Positions 7,830 through 15,302 of a DNA stretch of 64,000 bases are shown here, piece after piece (within the stretch, counting starts at the first letter, position 1; each line of letters starts with the position of its first letter). The DNA comes from Candidatus Woesearchaeota archaeon (GTDB taxonomy: Archaea; Nanobdellota; Nanobdellia; Woesearchaeales; JAHWIC01). The notes under the pieces were generated by a model that did no database searches, was not told where the DNA came from, and saw only the letters and a program-made list of their open reading frames with translations. The stretch covers positions 1 to 64,000 of the forward strand of contig JAHWIK010000032.1 in assembly GCA_019322485.1 (NCBI GenBank), written 5' to 3'. A program made the translations under genes and the position numbers.

Positions 7830-8656
7830 GGCCTTTTTCGGCTTTTAGAAATATACATGGCCTCATAAGCTGTTAAGAGCGCTTTTCTTAATTCTCCTAT
7901 GGACTGGTATCTTTCCTCAGGCTGGTTGCTCAATGCTTTCTGCAGCACAGGAACTAATTGAGCAGGCATCAAGCCTTTAGCAATCAAATCGTGTTTTTTT
8001 ACAAAATCCTTAACAGAGTTATTACCAATATCTGATATCGTATTGAGATATCTATCAAACCAAAGGGGTCCAATAAGCAATTCCAGCATAGACCTTCCTA
8101 AAGAGTATATATCAGACCTTTGACTAGGAAACTTAGAGTAGAAAAGCCCTCTTTGTTCAGGAGCAGCATACCTAAGGTCGTGCCATTGTCCTGCTAGCGG
8201 ATGGTCATGAGGCATTACTGATTCAAGGTCTATAACAACTACTTTACCATCGCTTTCTCTAAGCACAAGGTCATGCGGCTTTATATCCCCATGCATAAGG
8301 TCTCTAGCGTGGATGTGGTCTAAAGGATCTAATGCATCGATAAAATACCTCACTAATTCCTTATTATCATAAGAAGTAAGTGCAACTTCAGAAAGCGTTT
8401 TCCCATCTACATAAATAGAAGCCGTATATTCTCTTCCATCTTGATTTCCAGAAAGCACGGTTTTTTGCAGTTGTGGGTGGTCTAGTGATGCAAGCAACTC
8501 ATGGCTGTGAACCCTATGTTCTCCTGACCACCATTTTAGTACAAGAGTCTCTCCAGTGTTTACATGCCTTGTTTTATAGACCTCTCTTCCTGGTTTTGAA
8601 CCAGGGTCTAAACGCTCCATAACCTCAAGTTCTTCCAAGCCCACCATATAAGACAT
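7814..8656 (-). CDS. Protein kinase-like protein with altered catalytic motifs
   Basis: 280-residue soluble protein with the fold of eukaryote-type Ser/Thr kinases. The VAIK lysine is present (TLVLKWW), the catalytic loop reads HGDIKPHDLVL, the activation-segment motif is YAAPEQRG, and C-lobe signatures follow (SDIYSLGRSMLELL, and ...NQPEERYQSIGELRKAL). Two canonical residues differ: the Asn of HxDxxxxN is Asp, and DFG reads D-L-E (VIDLES). The proton-acceptor Asp is kept, so weak activity or a changed metal use is possible, but it may be a pseudokinase. It stands alone, divergent from the methyltransferase at 8748. It is not Bud32, which is shorter. The C-terminus reaches into the permease fragment. 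Confidence 0.85.
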   Translation of the reverse strand: MSYMVGLEELEVMERLDPGSKPGREVYKTRHVNTGETLVLKWWSGEHRVHSHELLASLDHPQLQKTVLSGNQDGREYTASIYVDGKTLSEVALTSYDNKELVRYFIDALDPLDHIHARDLMHGDIKPHDLVLRESDGKVVVIDLESVMPHDHPLAGQWHDLRYAAPEQRGLFYSKFPSQRSDIYSLGRSMLELLIGPLWFDRYLNTISDIGNNSVKDFVKKHDLIAKGLMPAQLVPVLQKALSNQPEERYQSIGELRKALLTAYEAMYISKSRKRPYMIK

Positions 8657-8747
8657 ATTATATAATTTATATAAAAAAACTATGTTGCCATAATAACATA
8701 ATCAAATTAGAAAAATTTTTAAATAAAACACTAAAATAGGTTAGAAT

Positions 8748-9269
8748 ATGTTTGAAAAAATTTTGGCAACAGTGATAAAAGGCGTGGTTTTTACCCTGAC
8801 CCTAACAGCCTGGTGGTATGTTGGGACCCTTGTGAAATATCTAGAGGACAAAGGGGTGGCAAAAGAGCTAAGGAAGTATGCAAAAAAAGTAAACAAGCCG
8901 ATATTAAATCTAGGGTGCGGAAGAACAAATTATGGAGACGTAAATGCAGATGTGGTTCGCCACCGCAATGTTAGAAATTTTATGAAGATTGATGCTAATA
9001 GTGTTTTGCCCTTCAAGAACAAGCAATTCTCTAGTGTATTTGCTTCTAATATAATTGAGCATCTCCCCAACCCGGATTTCAGTTTAAAGGAAATGAAAAG
9101 AGTAGCAGATAAGGTATATATCGGCCATCCAAAATGGTGGCAACTAGGGACATGGCTTGCTCCTGACCATTGTTGGTTGGTTTTTAGAGGGAAACCTAAA
9201 TTTAAATTTATAAGGTATAATCCAGTAGTTGCTTATATCATATTAGGGATTGTGATTCTTTTTTTATGA
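8748..9269 (+). CDS. Membrane-associated SAM-dependent methyltransferase
   Basis: 173 residues. An N-terminal hydrophobic helix (about 10-28) is followed by a class I methyltransferase core: motif I ILNLGCGRTNYGDVNAD, acidic residue after strand 2 (MKIDAN), motif IV FASNIIEHL, and a hydrophobic helix again at the C-terminus (PVVAYIILGIVILF). The core is shorter than most methyltransferases, lacking part of the C-terminal strands. The substrate is unknown; the flanking helices suggest a lipid or membrane target. A tttttaaataaa box about 35 nt upstream suggests a nearly leaderless message. Confidence 0.75.
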   Translation: MFEKILATVIKGVVFTLTLTAWWYVGTLVKYLEDKGVAKELRKYAKKVNKPILNLGCGRTNYGDVNADVVRHRNVRNFMKIDANSVLPFKNKQFSSVFASNIIEHLPNPDFSLKEMKRVADKVYIGHPKWWQLGTWLAPDHCWLVFRGKPKFKFIRYNPVVAYIILGIVILFL

Positions 9270-9317
9270 ATTTTATTTTAAGTAACCTTTTTAAATAAAA
9301 CCTTAATCCTTGAGCCT

Positions 9318-9575
9318 ATGGAAGGCATAATTGCTAACTTTAGACGTGGAAGACATAGGCAGGTTACAAACCAGATGATTGTAAAGCCTGCTGGCGTTAA
9401 CAAGAAAGATGCGGCTGTAAAGCTAATTGGCAAAGCAGTCAGCTGGAAAAGCCCTGCTGGCAAAGAGATTAAAGGGAAGGTAACCAAAGAGCACGGCAGT
9501 AATGGTTCTGTAAGAGTTCTTTTTGAGAAGGGTATGCCTGGCCAGAGTATTGGCAGTAAAGTTTCAATTCAGTAA
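9318..9575 (+). CDS. rpl35ae: Ribosomal protein L35Ae (eL33)
   Basis: 85 residues, the usual size. The family pattern is complete: start EGIIANFRRGRHRQ, the central A-V-K-L-I-GKAVSWKSPAGKEIKGKV, and the end HGSNGSVRVLFEKGMPGQSIGSKV. This protein of the large subunit is confined to archaea and eukaryotes and is thus a good domain marker for the window. A tttttaaataaaacc TATA box lies about 25 nt upstream. It is followed by an array of short hairpins and then the initiator tRNA gene on the opposite strand. Confidence 0.95.
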   Translation: MEGIIANFRRGRHRQVTNQMIVKPAGVNKKDAAVKLIGKAVSWKSPAGKEIKGKVTKEHGSNGSVRVLFEKGMPGQSIGSKVSIQ

Positions 9576-9624
9576 ATTCTTGTTCTAAAAGAAGTTGGTG
9601 GGCTTGACGAACGAAGTGAGGAAA

Positions 9625-9706
9625 CTTCAAACTTGTTTGAAGGGTTAGAAATGCGAAGCATTTCAAAGACCCACATCTTTGGGTCCTATCCTTTTGTAAA
9701 GGATAG
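9625..9706. repeat. Array of four short perfect hairpins
   Basis: Four consecutive hairpins with tiny loops: cttcaaac-tt-gtttgaag (9625-9642), gaaatgc-gaa-gcatttc (9648-9664), gaccca-catctt-tgggtc (9668-9685) and ctatccttt-tgt-aaaggatag (9686-9706). They fill the space between L35Ae and the tRNA gene, and the last overlaps the tRNA 3' end. The gaaatgc/gcatttc stem recurs at 36398. No coding potential is seen. They could be convergent termination or processing structures. Confidence 0.75.
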
Positions 9707-9827
9707 CGAGGGATGGATTTGAACCATCGACCTGAGGGTTATGAGCCATCCGGAGTTCAAATCGAACTTCTCCGGGCACTCCTGATTGGACTGCCAGGAA
9801 TTCCCCAAGCATCTGCCCTACCTCGCT
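9704..9827 (-). tRNA. Initiator tRNA-Met (CAT) with a 45-nt insertion
   Basis: Acceptor stem AGCGAGG/CCTCGCT (9821-9827 with 9705-9711) begins with the A1:U72 pair of archaeal initiator tRNAs, with A as discriminator at 9704. The anticodon loop CTCATAA (9739-9745) gives CAT, the variable loop is AGGTC, and the T arm GATGG-TTCAAAT-CCATC is standard. The D arm lies at 9797-9818. Between D arm and anticodon stem (9751-9796) there are about 45 extra bases that form strong hairpins (CCGG...CCGG with a 3-nt bulge). This is not the usual 37/38 intron position. The anticodon stem GATGG/CCCTC has one U-C mismatch in place of the three G-C pairs expected, so the exact splice model is uncertain. Confidence 0.75.
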
Positions 9828-9888
9828 ATGGAAAACTGGCAGATACAATTATGTTGAAACTTTGAGTGTTTTATAAAGCTTTTTATTC

Positions 9889-9924
9889 CCACTGGTCAAC
9901 CACGCGTGAGGTATATAAAGGAGT
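9889..9924 (+). promoter_or_regulatory. Repeated promoter block, copy 1
   Basis: A block from ccactggtcaacc through gcgtgag to gtatataaaggagt. The TATA box is tatataaag (9912-9920). The same 36 bases occur at 36213-36248 with a single difference. Identity extends well upstream of TATA and the BRE, implying a shared activator site or a common origin. Transcription should start near 9940, at the base of the hairpin described next. Confidence 0.75.
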
Positions 9925-9942
9925 AACACTTACTATTAAATG

Positions 9943-10058
9943 AAAAGAGAGCACGCAAAACTGCTAAATAATGATTTTTGGTCTCCGACACAAAAATCAA
10001 TTATGCAGTTTCGCTTAACGCTCTCTTTTGAGATTTTCTATCAAATGAAGAAAATCTC
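9943..10058 (+). ncRNA. Long-hairpin RNA or leader before the endonuclease gene
   Basis: Directly after the predicted start site the sequence folds into a stem of about 28 pairs: aaaagagagc/gctctctttt (9943-9952 with 10020-10029), gcaaaactgc/gcagtttcgc (9955-9964 with 10005-10014, one mismatch), and tgatttttg/caaaaatca (9972-9980 with 9991-9999). A second hairpin gagattttc/gaaaatctc follows (10030-10038 with 10050-10058). The ribosome binding site of the LAGLIDADG gene begins 2 bases later. It could be a regulatory 5' leader, a processed small RNA, or both. Confidence 0.65.
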
Positions 10059-10074
10059 TAAGAGGTGAGCAAGA

Positions 10075-10704
10075 ATGGTTGGCAAGAAAGTAAACACAAA
10101 GAAATTAGCTGAGTTTATAGGTATCTTGTTGGGAGATGGATCTATCAGCTTAAAGGCTCAAAACCCTAACTTAAATAATCGCCTTAAGATATCCTTCAAT
10201 TCTAAGGATGATTCTGAGTATATCTTCTATGTTAAATGCATAATTGAGGATCTATTTGAAATAGAGCCTAAACTAAAATATAGAAAGAATGAAAATACAG
10301 CAGATCTATTTATTTTCAAAAAAGATTTGATAGTTTTTCTTACAAGAGATATAGGTCTAAAACTATCTCCAAAGTGGAATAATGCAGAAATACCCAAGAG
10401 ATTTATGTCTAATGATCTAGATTTGCTGGTTCTTAGAGGGTATTTTGATACTGATGGTTGCCTCGTTACTACAAACAATAATGGCAGGATCTACCCAAGA
10501 TTAGAAATGAAAGTTTCCCCATCTCCAATGCAAAAACAATTTGTAGATATCCTAAGAAAATATAATTTCAGGTTAGGGGTCTATCACATTGGAAAAGGGA
10601 AAGTCAGAATTCAACTAAATGGAAAGGAACAACTAAGAAGGTGGATTAATCTAGTTGGATTCGGAAACATCAAACATAGGAATAAGATTAATCGTTTTCT
10701 TTAG
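10075..10704 (+). CDS. Free-standing LAGLIDADG homing endonuclease-like protein
   Basis: 209 residues with two LAGLIDADG helices: AEFIGILLGDGSI (about 13-25) and VLRGYFDTDGCLV (about 122-134). The acidic residue ending each motif (D in GDGS and TDGC) that binds the catalytic metal is retained, so the enzyme should be active as a DNA endonuclease or, less likely, an RNA maturase. It is not inside a recognisable intron or intein but lies between two tRNA genes, behind a strong promoter and structured leader. A ribosome binding site agaggtga lies 7 bases before the ATG. Codon use is AT-rich relative to neighbouring housekeeping genes, as expected for a mobile gene. The target site is unknown; the tRNA insertion next door and 23S rRNA are candidates. 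Confidence 0.88.
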   Translation: MVGKKVNTKKLAEFIGILLGDGSISLKAQNPNLNNRLKISFNSKDDSEYIFYVKCIIEDLFEIEPKLKYRKNENTADLFIFKKDLIVFLTRDIGLKLSPKWNNAEIPKRFMSNDLDLLVLRGYFDTDGCLVTTNNNGRIYPRLEMKVSPSPMQKQFVDILRKYNFRLGVYHIGKGKVRIQLNGKEQLRRWINLVGFGNIKHRNKINRFL

Positions 10705-10718
10705 AAAAAAATAAAAAA

Positions 10719-10803
10719 CGCCGCGGGGGAGATTTGAACTCCCGTGCCCTTGCGGACAGAGGATTAGCAATCCTCCGCAATGGCCAGGCTATGCGACCGC
10801 GGC
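10719..10803 (-). tRNA. tRNA-Ser (GCT)
   Basis: Acceptor stem GCCGCGG/CCGCGGC (10797-10803 with 10720-10726), G discriminator at 10719, anticodon loop TTGCTAA giving GCT, a long variable arm (GTCCGCAAGGGCAC region) as required for tRNA-Ser, and a T arm with GTTCAAATC. No intron. It reads Ser AGC/AGT codons. Confidence 0.95.
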
Positions 10804-10891
10804 ACAGGAATTTGTTGTTGATTATTTATATATAAACTTTGTTGATTTTGTTCCAATAAATTTAAATATCACGAATGAAAGTAAAGTATAG

Positions 10892-12961
10892 ATGAAAAAA
10901 ATAATGTTCTTGGTGATGTTTTTAGTCCTCGCTCCGGCAGTTATTTCCCAAGAGGTGTATAATGCAAAGGACCTAATCATTGATTTAAGCATAATGTCTG
11001 AAATGGATATAATCCCCCAGGCAGGCGATTACAAGATTGATTATGTTATTGCAAATCTTTCTTTTTTTCCCCGCCATGGATTTAATCAGGAGGTATTTGG
11101 CCTGACCACAACGCCAGGAGCTGAAGGGATTGATGAAAGCATATTGTTTAGGTGGGATAACCCGCCACCAGGCAAATTATCATTCAGGGTTGATTCTAAG
11201 GTAGTGACCAACAGCAAAAGGGTTGAGGTAAAAAGCAAGGTAAGGTTTCCTATTGAGGAGCTGCCTGAAGATGTTTTACAGTATATAGAACCGTCTGAAA
11301 CAATTGATTCTGACAATATAGATATAATCAGACAGGCTTCAAAGCTTGCAGCTGGTGAAGATGACCTCTACGCAGTTGCCCATAATATCGGGGTGTGGAC
11401 AAAGAAGAATGTAGATTATGACCTAAGCACCCTAACAGTGGGGGTAAGCCAAAAGGCTTCATGGGTGCTGCAAGAAAAGCAGGGTGTATGTGATGAGATA
11501 ACAAACCTGTTTATTGCTATGCTAAGGTCTTTAGGGATACCAGCAAAGTTTATCTCCGGCGTCTCTTATACAGAGGTTATTGAAAACAGATGGGGTGCTC
11601 ATGGCTGGGCAGAGGTTTATTTCCCAGGCTATGGCTGGGTTCCATTTGATGTTACCTATGGTGAATTCGGTTATATAGACCCCACACACATAACCCTAAA
11701 TGAAGCTGTAGATGCTGAAGACCCCTCTACAAAGTACCTATGGTATGGCCGTGATGTTGATTTGAGAACAAAAGACCTTGAAACAAGGGCTGAACTAGTA
11801 GAGATGGCTGGGAAGATAGAACAACCAGTAAGGCTGTATGGGATTGTTGTTAAGGATGAGGTTGGTTTTGGCTCTTATAACCTCATTGAGGCGGCTGTTG
11901 AGAATCTTGGTGACAGCTATTATGCTACAGAACTGCACCTATCAAAACCAGTTGAGGTCAGTATACATTGCTGTGAAACAAAGAACGTCCTGTTAAAACC
12001 GAATGAACGCAGGAAGGTCTATTGGACCATAAGCATACCAGATGACCTCAGAGAGACCAGCATCTATACATTCCCTTTTGTTATCTGGTCATCAAAGAAC
12101 TTCACTGCTCAGACAAGCTTCAAGTCTTCTCTTTTAGAGAAGGTTTACTCATTAAAAGAGATACAGGACATACGTGCTCAAAAAGAGGTAGAAGAAACCA
12201 AGACATACTCAAGGAATGTGGACCTTAGCTGCAGCATCAACAAGGAGGAATTTTATCTTGAAGATAATGCACTGGTGGTCTGCTCTGTAAAAAACACAGG
12301 GAATGTCCTGCTGGAGGATGTAAGGTTGTGCGGTGATGATGACTGCGGGTTGTTTGACTTAGGAATATCCCAAATCGGCTATAAAGAGTTCAGGGTCTCT
12401 TCCTCGAGCGTAGGCGGGGCTGAGTTTGTAGTGAAAGCCGAGAACCCTGATATCTCAAAGGCAACTTACATAAAGTACACTGTTCTTGATAAGCCAGCTA
12501 TCTCAATAGAGGACCTAAACCACCCCAATAGCGTTTCATACGGAGATGAATTCTCGATAGAATTTCTGCTAAATAAAAAGTCCTTATCAACGCCAAAGGA
12601 TGTTATTGTAGAATTATACCACGGCAATATCCCAAAAAGCTGGCGCATGGACAAGCTTAATGCTGAGAGCGCATTTAAGGTTAACCTTGACAGCAGGGAC
12701 CTGGGGTTAAACCAGAATAATTTTGAGATAAGGGTTAGGTATAAGGATGATGCCGGCAACCAGTATCTGGAAACAGAGTCATTTAGTATGAGCCTCACAG
12801 ATGTTCCTGCATCCCAGATTGCATTGGCTGCTTTAAGGTCTATAGTAATGAAACTTGGGTATAAGGATTTAAAGGGGCTTGTTTACATATTGGGTGTGGT
12901 TGCTGTTGTGTTTATAACAATAGTTACTTACGTTATTAAGAAAAGTAAACACCAGCAATAG
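10892..12961 (+). CDS. Secreted membrane-anchored transglutaminase-like protein
   Basis: 689 residues. N-terminal signal peptide (KKIMFLVMFLVLAPAVISQ), an extracellular beta-rich region, a transglutaminase-like papain-fold domain with catalytic Cys200 in KQGVCDEITNLF, His in WGAHGWAEVYF and Asp in WVPFDVTYG, then several beta-sandwich repeats resembling CARDB/NEW3-type domains (for example NTGNVLLEDVRLC, with cysteine pairs), and a C-terminal membrane helix (GLVYILGVVAVVFITIV) with a basic tail. The triad is intact, so a protease or cross-linking role at the cell surface is plausible. Transglutaminase-like surface proteins of this layout are common in archaea but none has a settled function. 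A TATA-like tttaaatatc lies about 30 nt upstream. Confidence 0.9.
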   Translation: MKKIMFLVMFLVLAPAVISQEVYNAKDLIIDLSIMSEMDIIPQAGDYKIDYVIANLSFFPRHGFNQEVFGLTTTPGAEGIDESILFRWDNPPPGKLSFRVDSKVVTNSKRVEVKSKVRFPIEELPEDVLQYIEPSETIDSDNIDIIRQASKLAAGEDDLYAVAHNIGVWTKKNVDYDLSTLTVGVSQKASWVLQEKQGVCDEITNLFIAMLRSLGIPAKFISGVSYTEVIENRWGAHGWAEVYFPGYGWVPFDVTYGEFGYIDPTHITLNEAVDAEDPSTKYLWYGRDVDLRTKDLETRAELVEMAGKIEQPVRLYGIVVKDEVGFGSYNLIEAAVENLGDSYYATELHLSKPVEVSIHCCETKNVLLKPNERRKVYWTISIPDDLRETSIYTFPFVIWSSKNFTAQTSFKSSLLEKVYSLKEIQDIRAQKEVEETKTYSRNVDLSCSINKEEFYLEDNALVVCSVKNTGNVLLEDVRLCGDDDCGLFDLGISQIGYKEFRVSSSSVGGAEFVVKAENPDISKATYIKYTVLDKPAISIEDLNHPNSVSYGDEFSIEFLLNKKSLSTPKDVIVELYHGNIPKSWRMDKLNAESAFKVNLDSRDLGLNQNNFEIRVRYKDDAGNQYLETESFSMSLTDVPASQIALAALRSIVMKLGYKDLKGLVYILGVVAVVFITIVTYVIKKSKHQQ

Positions 12962-13014
12962 ATTTATAAACAATAAATCCCTGTGAGAATAAAGTAAATA
13001 AAAGAGGGGAAAAT

Positions 13015-14838
13015 ATGGAGAAAATTGAAAAGATTGTTCCTGATACTTCTATAATAATAGAGGGTTTGTTATCCAGCAGGATAAGCAAGAAAGAGTTTAA
13101 GGTAGCTAAAGTAATTGTTCATGAAGCTGTTTTTGCTGAGCTTGAGCATCAGGCTAATGAAGGCAAAGCAATTGGTTTTCTTGGTCTTGAAGAACTAAAG
13201 AAGCTTCGCGAGCTTGCTGATAAACTTAAGTTTGAGATTGTTTACGCAGGCAAACGGCCTTCTGGCCATGATATTAAATATGCAAGCTTAGGGGAGATAG
13301 ATGCTTCTATACGGCAGCTTGCCTGGGAAGAGGATGCAACATTATTGACTGGGGATACGATACAGGCAGAAGCTGCACGAGCAAAGGGTGTGAAGGTTAT
13401 ACTTATTGCTCAGGAAATTTCTGAGAAAAAGCTGAAATTAGAGAAGTACTTTGATGAAGCAACCATGTCTGTTCATCTGAGGGAAAATGTTGTTCCTTAC
13501 GCAAAAAAGGGTATGCCTGGCAAGTGGGATTTTGTTGCCCTGGCAAAGAAGCTGTTAACACAGGACGAAGTAAAGGGCATTAGCAATGAGATTATTGAAG
13601 AAGCCCGGGTTAGAAATGACGGATTTATTGAGATAGAAAGAAACCACAGCACAATTGTTCAGCTTGGCAAATACAGGATTGTCATTACTGCACCACCGTT
13701 TTCAGACGGATGGGAGATAACTGCTGTAAGGCCTGTTAAAAAGCTAGTCCTTGATGATTATAAGCTTAGTGAGAAATTAATGACAAGGGTCGCAGAGCAG
13801 GCAGAAGGAATCCTGATAGCTGGAGCACCAGGCCATGGAAAAACAACCTTTGCGCAGGCTTTGGCAGAGTTTTATGCTTCAAAGGAAAAGGTTGTTAAGA
13901 CTGTTGAAGCTCCTCGTGACTTAGTTTTGCCTGATAGTGTGACACAGTATGCAATAAGCAGAGGAACTCCCCAAGAGATTCATGACATTCTTTTGTTATG
14001 CAGGCCTGATTATACCATATTTGATGAGATGAGAAACACTGGTGACTTTAAGCTGTTTGCTGACATGAGATTAGCGGGTGTTGGCATGGTTGGTGTTGTT
14101 CATGCAACAAACCCAATTGATGCCATACAGCGTTTTATTGGCAGGATTGAGATGGGTGTTATCCCCCAGGTTATTGATACTGTTGTCTTCATAAAGAACG
14201 GCGGCATTAATGAGGTTCTAAGTGTTAAGATGACTGTAAAGGTCCCCTCTGGCATGACTGAGGCAGACCTTGCAAGGCCTGTTGTTGAGGTCGTCAATTT
14301 TGAAACAGGAAAGATTGAGTTTGAGATTTACACTTACGGCGAGCAGACTGTTGTTGTTCCTGTCACAAAGGGCAGCGAGGTTACTGGAGCCCACAAATTA
14401 GCTGAGAAAACAATCGAGGATGAGTTTAGAAAGTATACTGATAATCCTCATGCAGAGGTTGTGAGCGCCCATAAAGTAATTGTAAAGGTTCCTGCCAGGG
14501 ACATACCCAGGATTATTGGAAAACAAGGCCAAAACATTGACAGGATTGAAGAGAAGCTTGGCATAAGCATTGATATCCAGGAGCTTGGTTCTGGAAGCGA
14601 AGAAAAGGGAAAAACCAGTGAGGCACAGTATGAATTAAGGGTTAAAAGCAAATCAATTAATATTTTCCTTGACATAACAATGCAGAACAAAGAGTTTGAC
14701 ATTTATACAGAAGATGAATATCTATTGTCAGCTAAAGCAGGAAAAACAGGAGTAATAAAGATAAAGAAAGACAATCCAATAGGAAGAAGGATAATTAAGG
14801 CTCTGCAGTCTGGTGAAAGGATTAGATTGCTATACTAA
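13015..14838 (+). CDS. PIN-PilT ATPase-KH protein
   Basis: 607 residues in the order PIN nuclease domain (about 1-150, acidic residues in VPDTSII, FAELEHQ and LLTGDTIQ), type II/IV secretion-type ATPase (Walker A GAPGHGKTTFAQAL near 268, Walker B TIFDEMRNTGDF), and a C-terminal KH RNA-binding domain (VPARDIPRIIGKQGQNIDRIEEKLGISIDI region, near 490-520). This is the conserved archaeal PIN/PilT/KH family (COG1855), which is not part of the pilus machine; the combination suggests an RNA-processing or RNA-remodelling ATPase. Its function is not established. It overlaps the opposite-strand gene at 14830 by 9 bases at the 3' ends. Confidence 0.93.
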   Translation: MEKIEKIVPDTSIIIEGLLSSRISKKEFKVAKVIVHEAVFAELEHQANEGKAIGFLGLEELKKLRELADKLKFEIVYAGKRPSGHDIKYASLGEIDASIRQLAWEEDATLLTGDTIQAEAARAKGVKVILIAQEISEKKLKLEKYFDEATMSVHLRENVVPYAKKGMPGKWDFVALAKKLLTQDEVKGISNEIIEEARVRNDGFIEIERNHSTIVQLGKYRIVITAPPFSDGWEITAVRPVKKLVLDDYKLSEKLMTRVAEQAEGILIAGAPGHGKTTFAQALAEFYASKEKVVKTVEAPRDLVLPDSVTQYAISRGTPQEIHDILLLCRPDYTIFDEMRNTGDFKLFADMRLAGVGMVGVVHATNPIDAIQRFIGRIEMGVIPQVIDTVVFIKNGGINEVLSVKMTVKVPSGMTEADLARPVVEVVNFETGKIEFEIYTYGEQTVVVPVTKGSEVTGAHKLAEKTIEDEFRKYTDNPHAEVVSAHKVIVKVPARDIPRIIGKQGQNIDRIEEKLGISIDIQELGSGSEEKGKTSEAQYELRVKSKSINIFLDITMQNKEFDIYTEDEYLLSAKAGKTGVIKIKKDNPIGRRIIKALQSGERIRLLY

Positions 14839-15261
14839 CACAGCTGAGGTTATTAGCACAGGAGAGGGTCCTTTTCTTAGGGGTTTATCAAATAAAGAGG
14901 GGTATTGGGCCATCAGCCCATACAAGGACATTGTCTGACCTTGGTATCCAGGTGTTGAAGCAATTCCATGCGCAACATTCGGTTTTAACATTAATGCTAT
15001 AATCAAATCAGAGATTTCCTCTCTGCTCCTTCCAATTATTCTTAGAGGGGTGGTAGAGCCGTCCCTTAATTCAAGACCATGATAATTATGTAAACTATAT
15101 TGAATTTCCCTTATTCTCCAAACCCCATTATCAGAACTAAATTCGATTTCAGTACCTCGGGGGATAGAATAAGCTAAGTCAGCGTCTTCTCTGATTCTAA
15201 GATTAACAAGCGGATTCTCTAACATAATAGGTACTAGAAGTGTTCCTTGATTTATGCACAT
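14830..15261 (-). CDS. Unrecognised protein, 143 residues
   Basis: I do not recognise this gene. It is soluble with mixed alpha/beta composition; an apparent beta-rich N-terminal part (NPLVNLRIREDADLAYSI, EIEFSSDNGVWRIREIQYSL) and a helical C-terminus, no Cys apart from one at the start. The likely start may be the internal Met of MLENPLVN (about codon 13), since the first 12 residues have no clear ribosome binding site. It is next to, and in the same direction as, the gene at 15303; both resist recognition and use more G/C-rich codons than the neighbouring pilus genes. They may form a small lineage-specific pair. Confidence 0.55.
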   Translation of the reverse strand: MCINQGTLLVPIMLENPLVNLRIREDADLAYSIPRGTEIEFSSDNGVWRIREIQYSLHNYHGLELRDGSTTPLRIIGRSREEISDLIIALMLKPNVAHGIASTPGYQGQTMSLYGLMAQYPSLFDKPLRKGPSPVLITSAVLV

Positions 15262-15302
15262 ATAAATTTTTCGATAGCAATTGTAGATTTAGAATAAGAT
15301 GC

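Noticed and set aside
7814..8656. Bud32 kinase of the KEOPS complex
   Set aside because: The protein is longer than Bud32, has a full C-lobe with eukaryote-like SDIYSLG motif, and is not next to kae1.
10720..10803. Possible tRNA intron in the tRNA-Ser gene
   Set aside because: The extra length is the normal long variable arm of tRNA-Ser; all stems pair without an insertion.
13015..14838. Assigning the PIN-PilT-KH ATPase to the pilus locus
   Set aside because: This archaeal family combines RNA-related PIN and KH domains and is conserved without pilus genes; the true pilus ATPase is at 20849.
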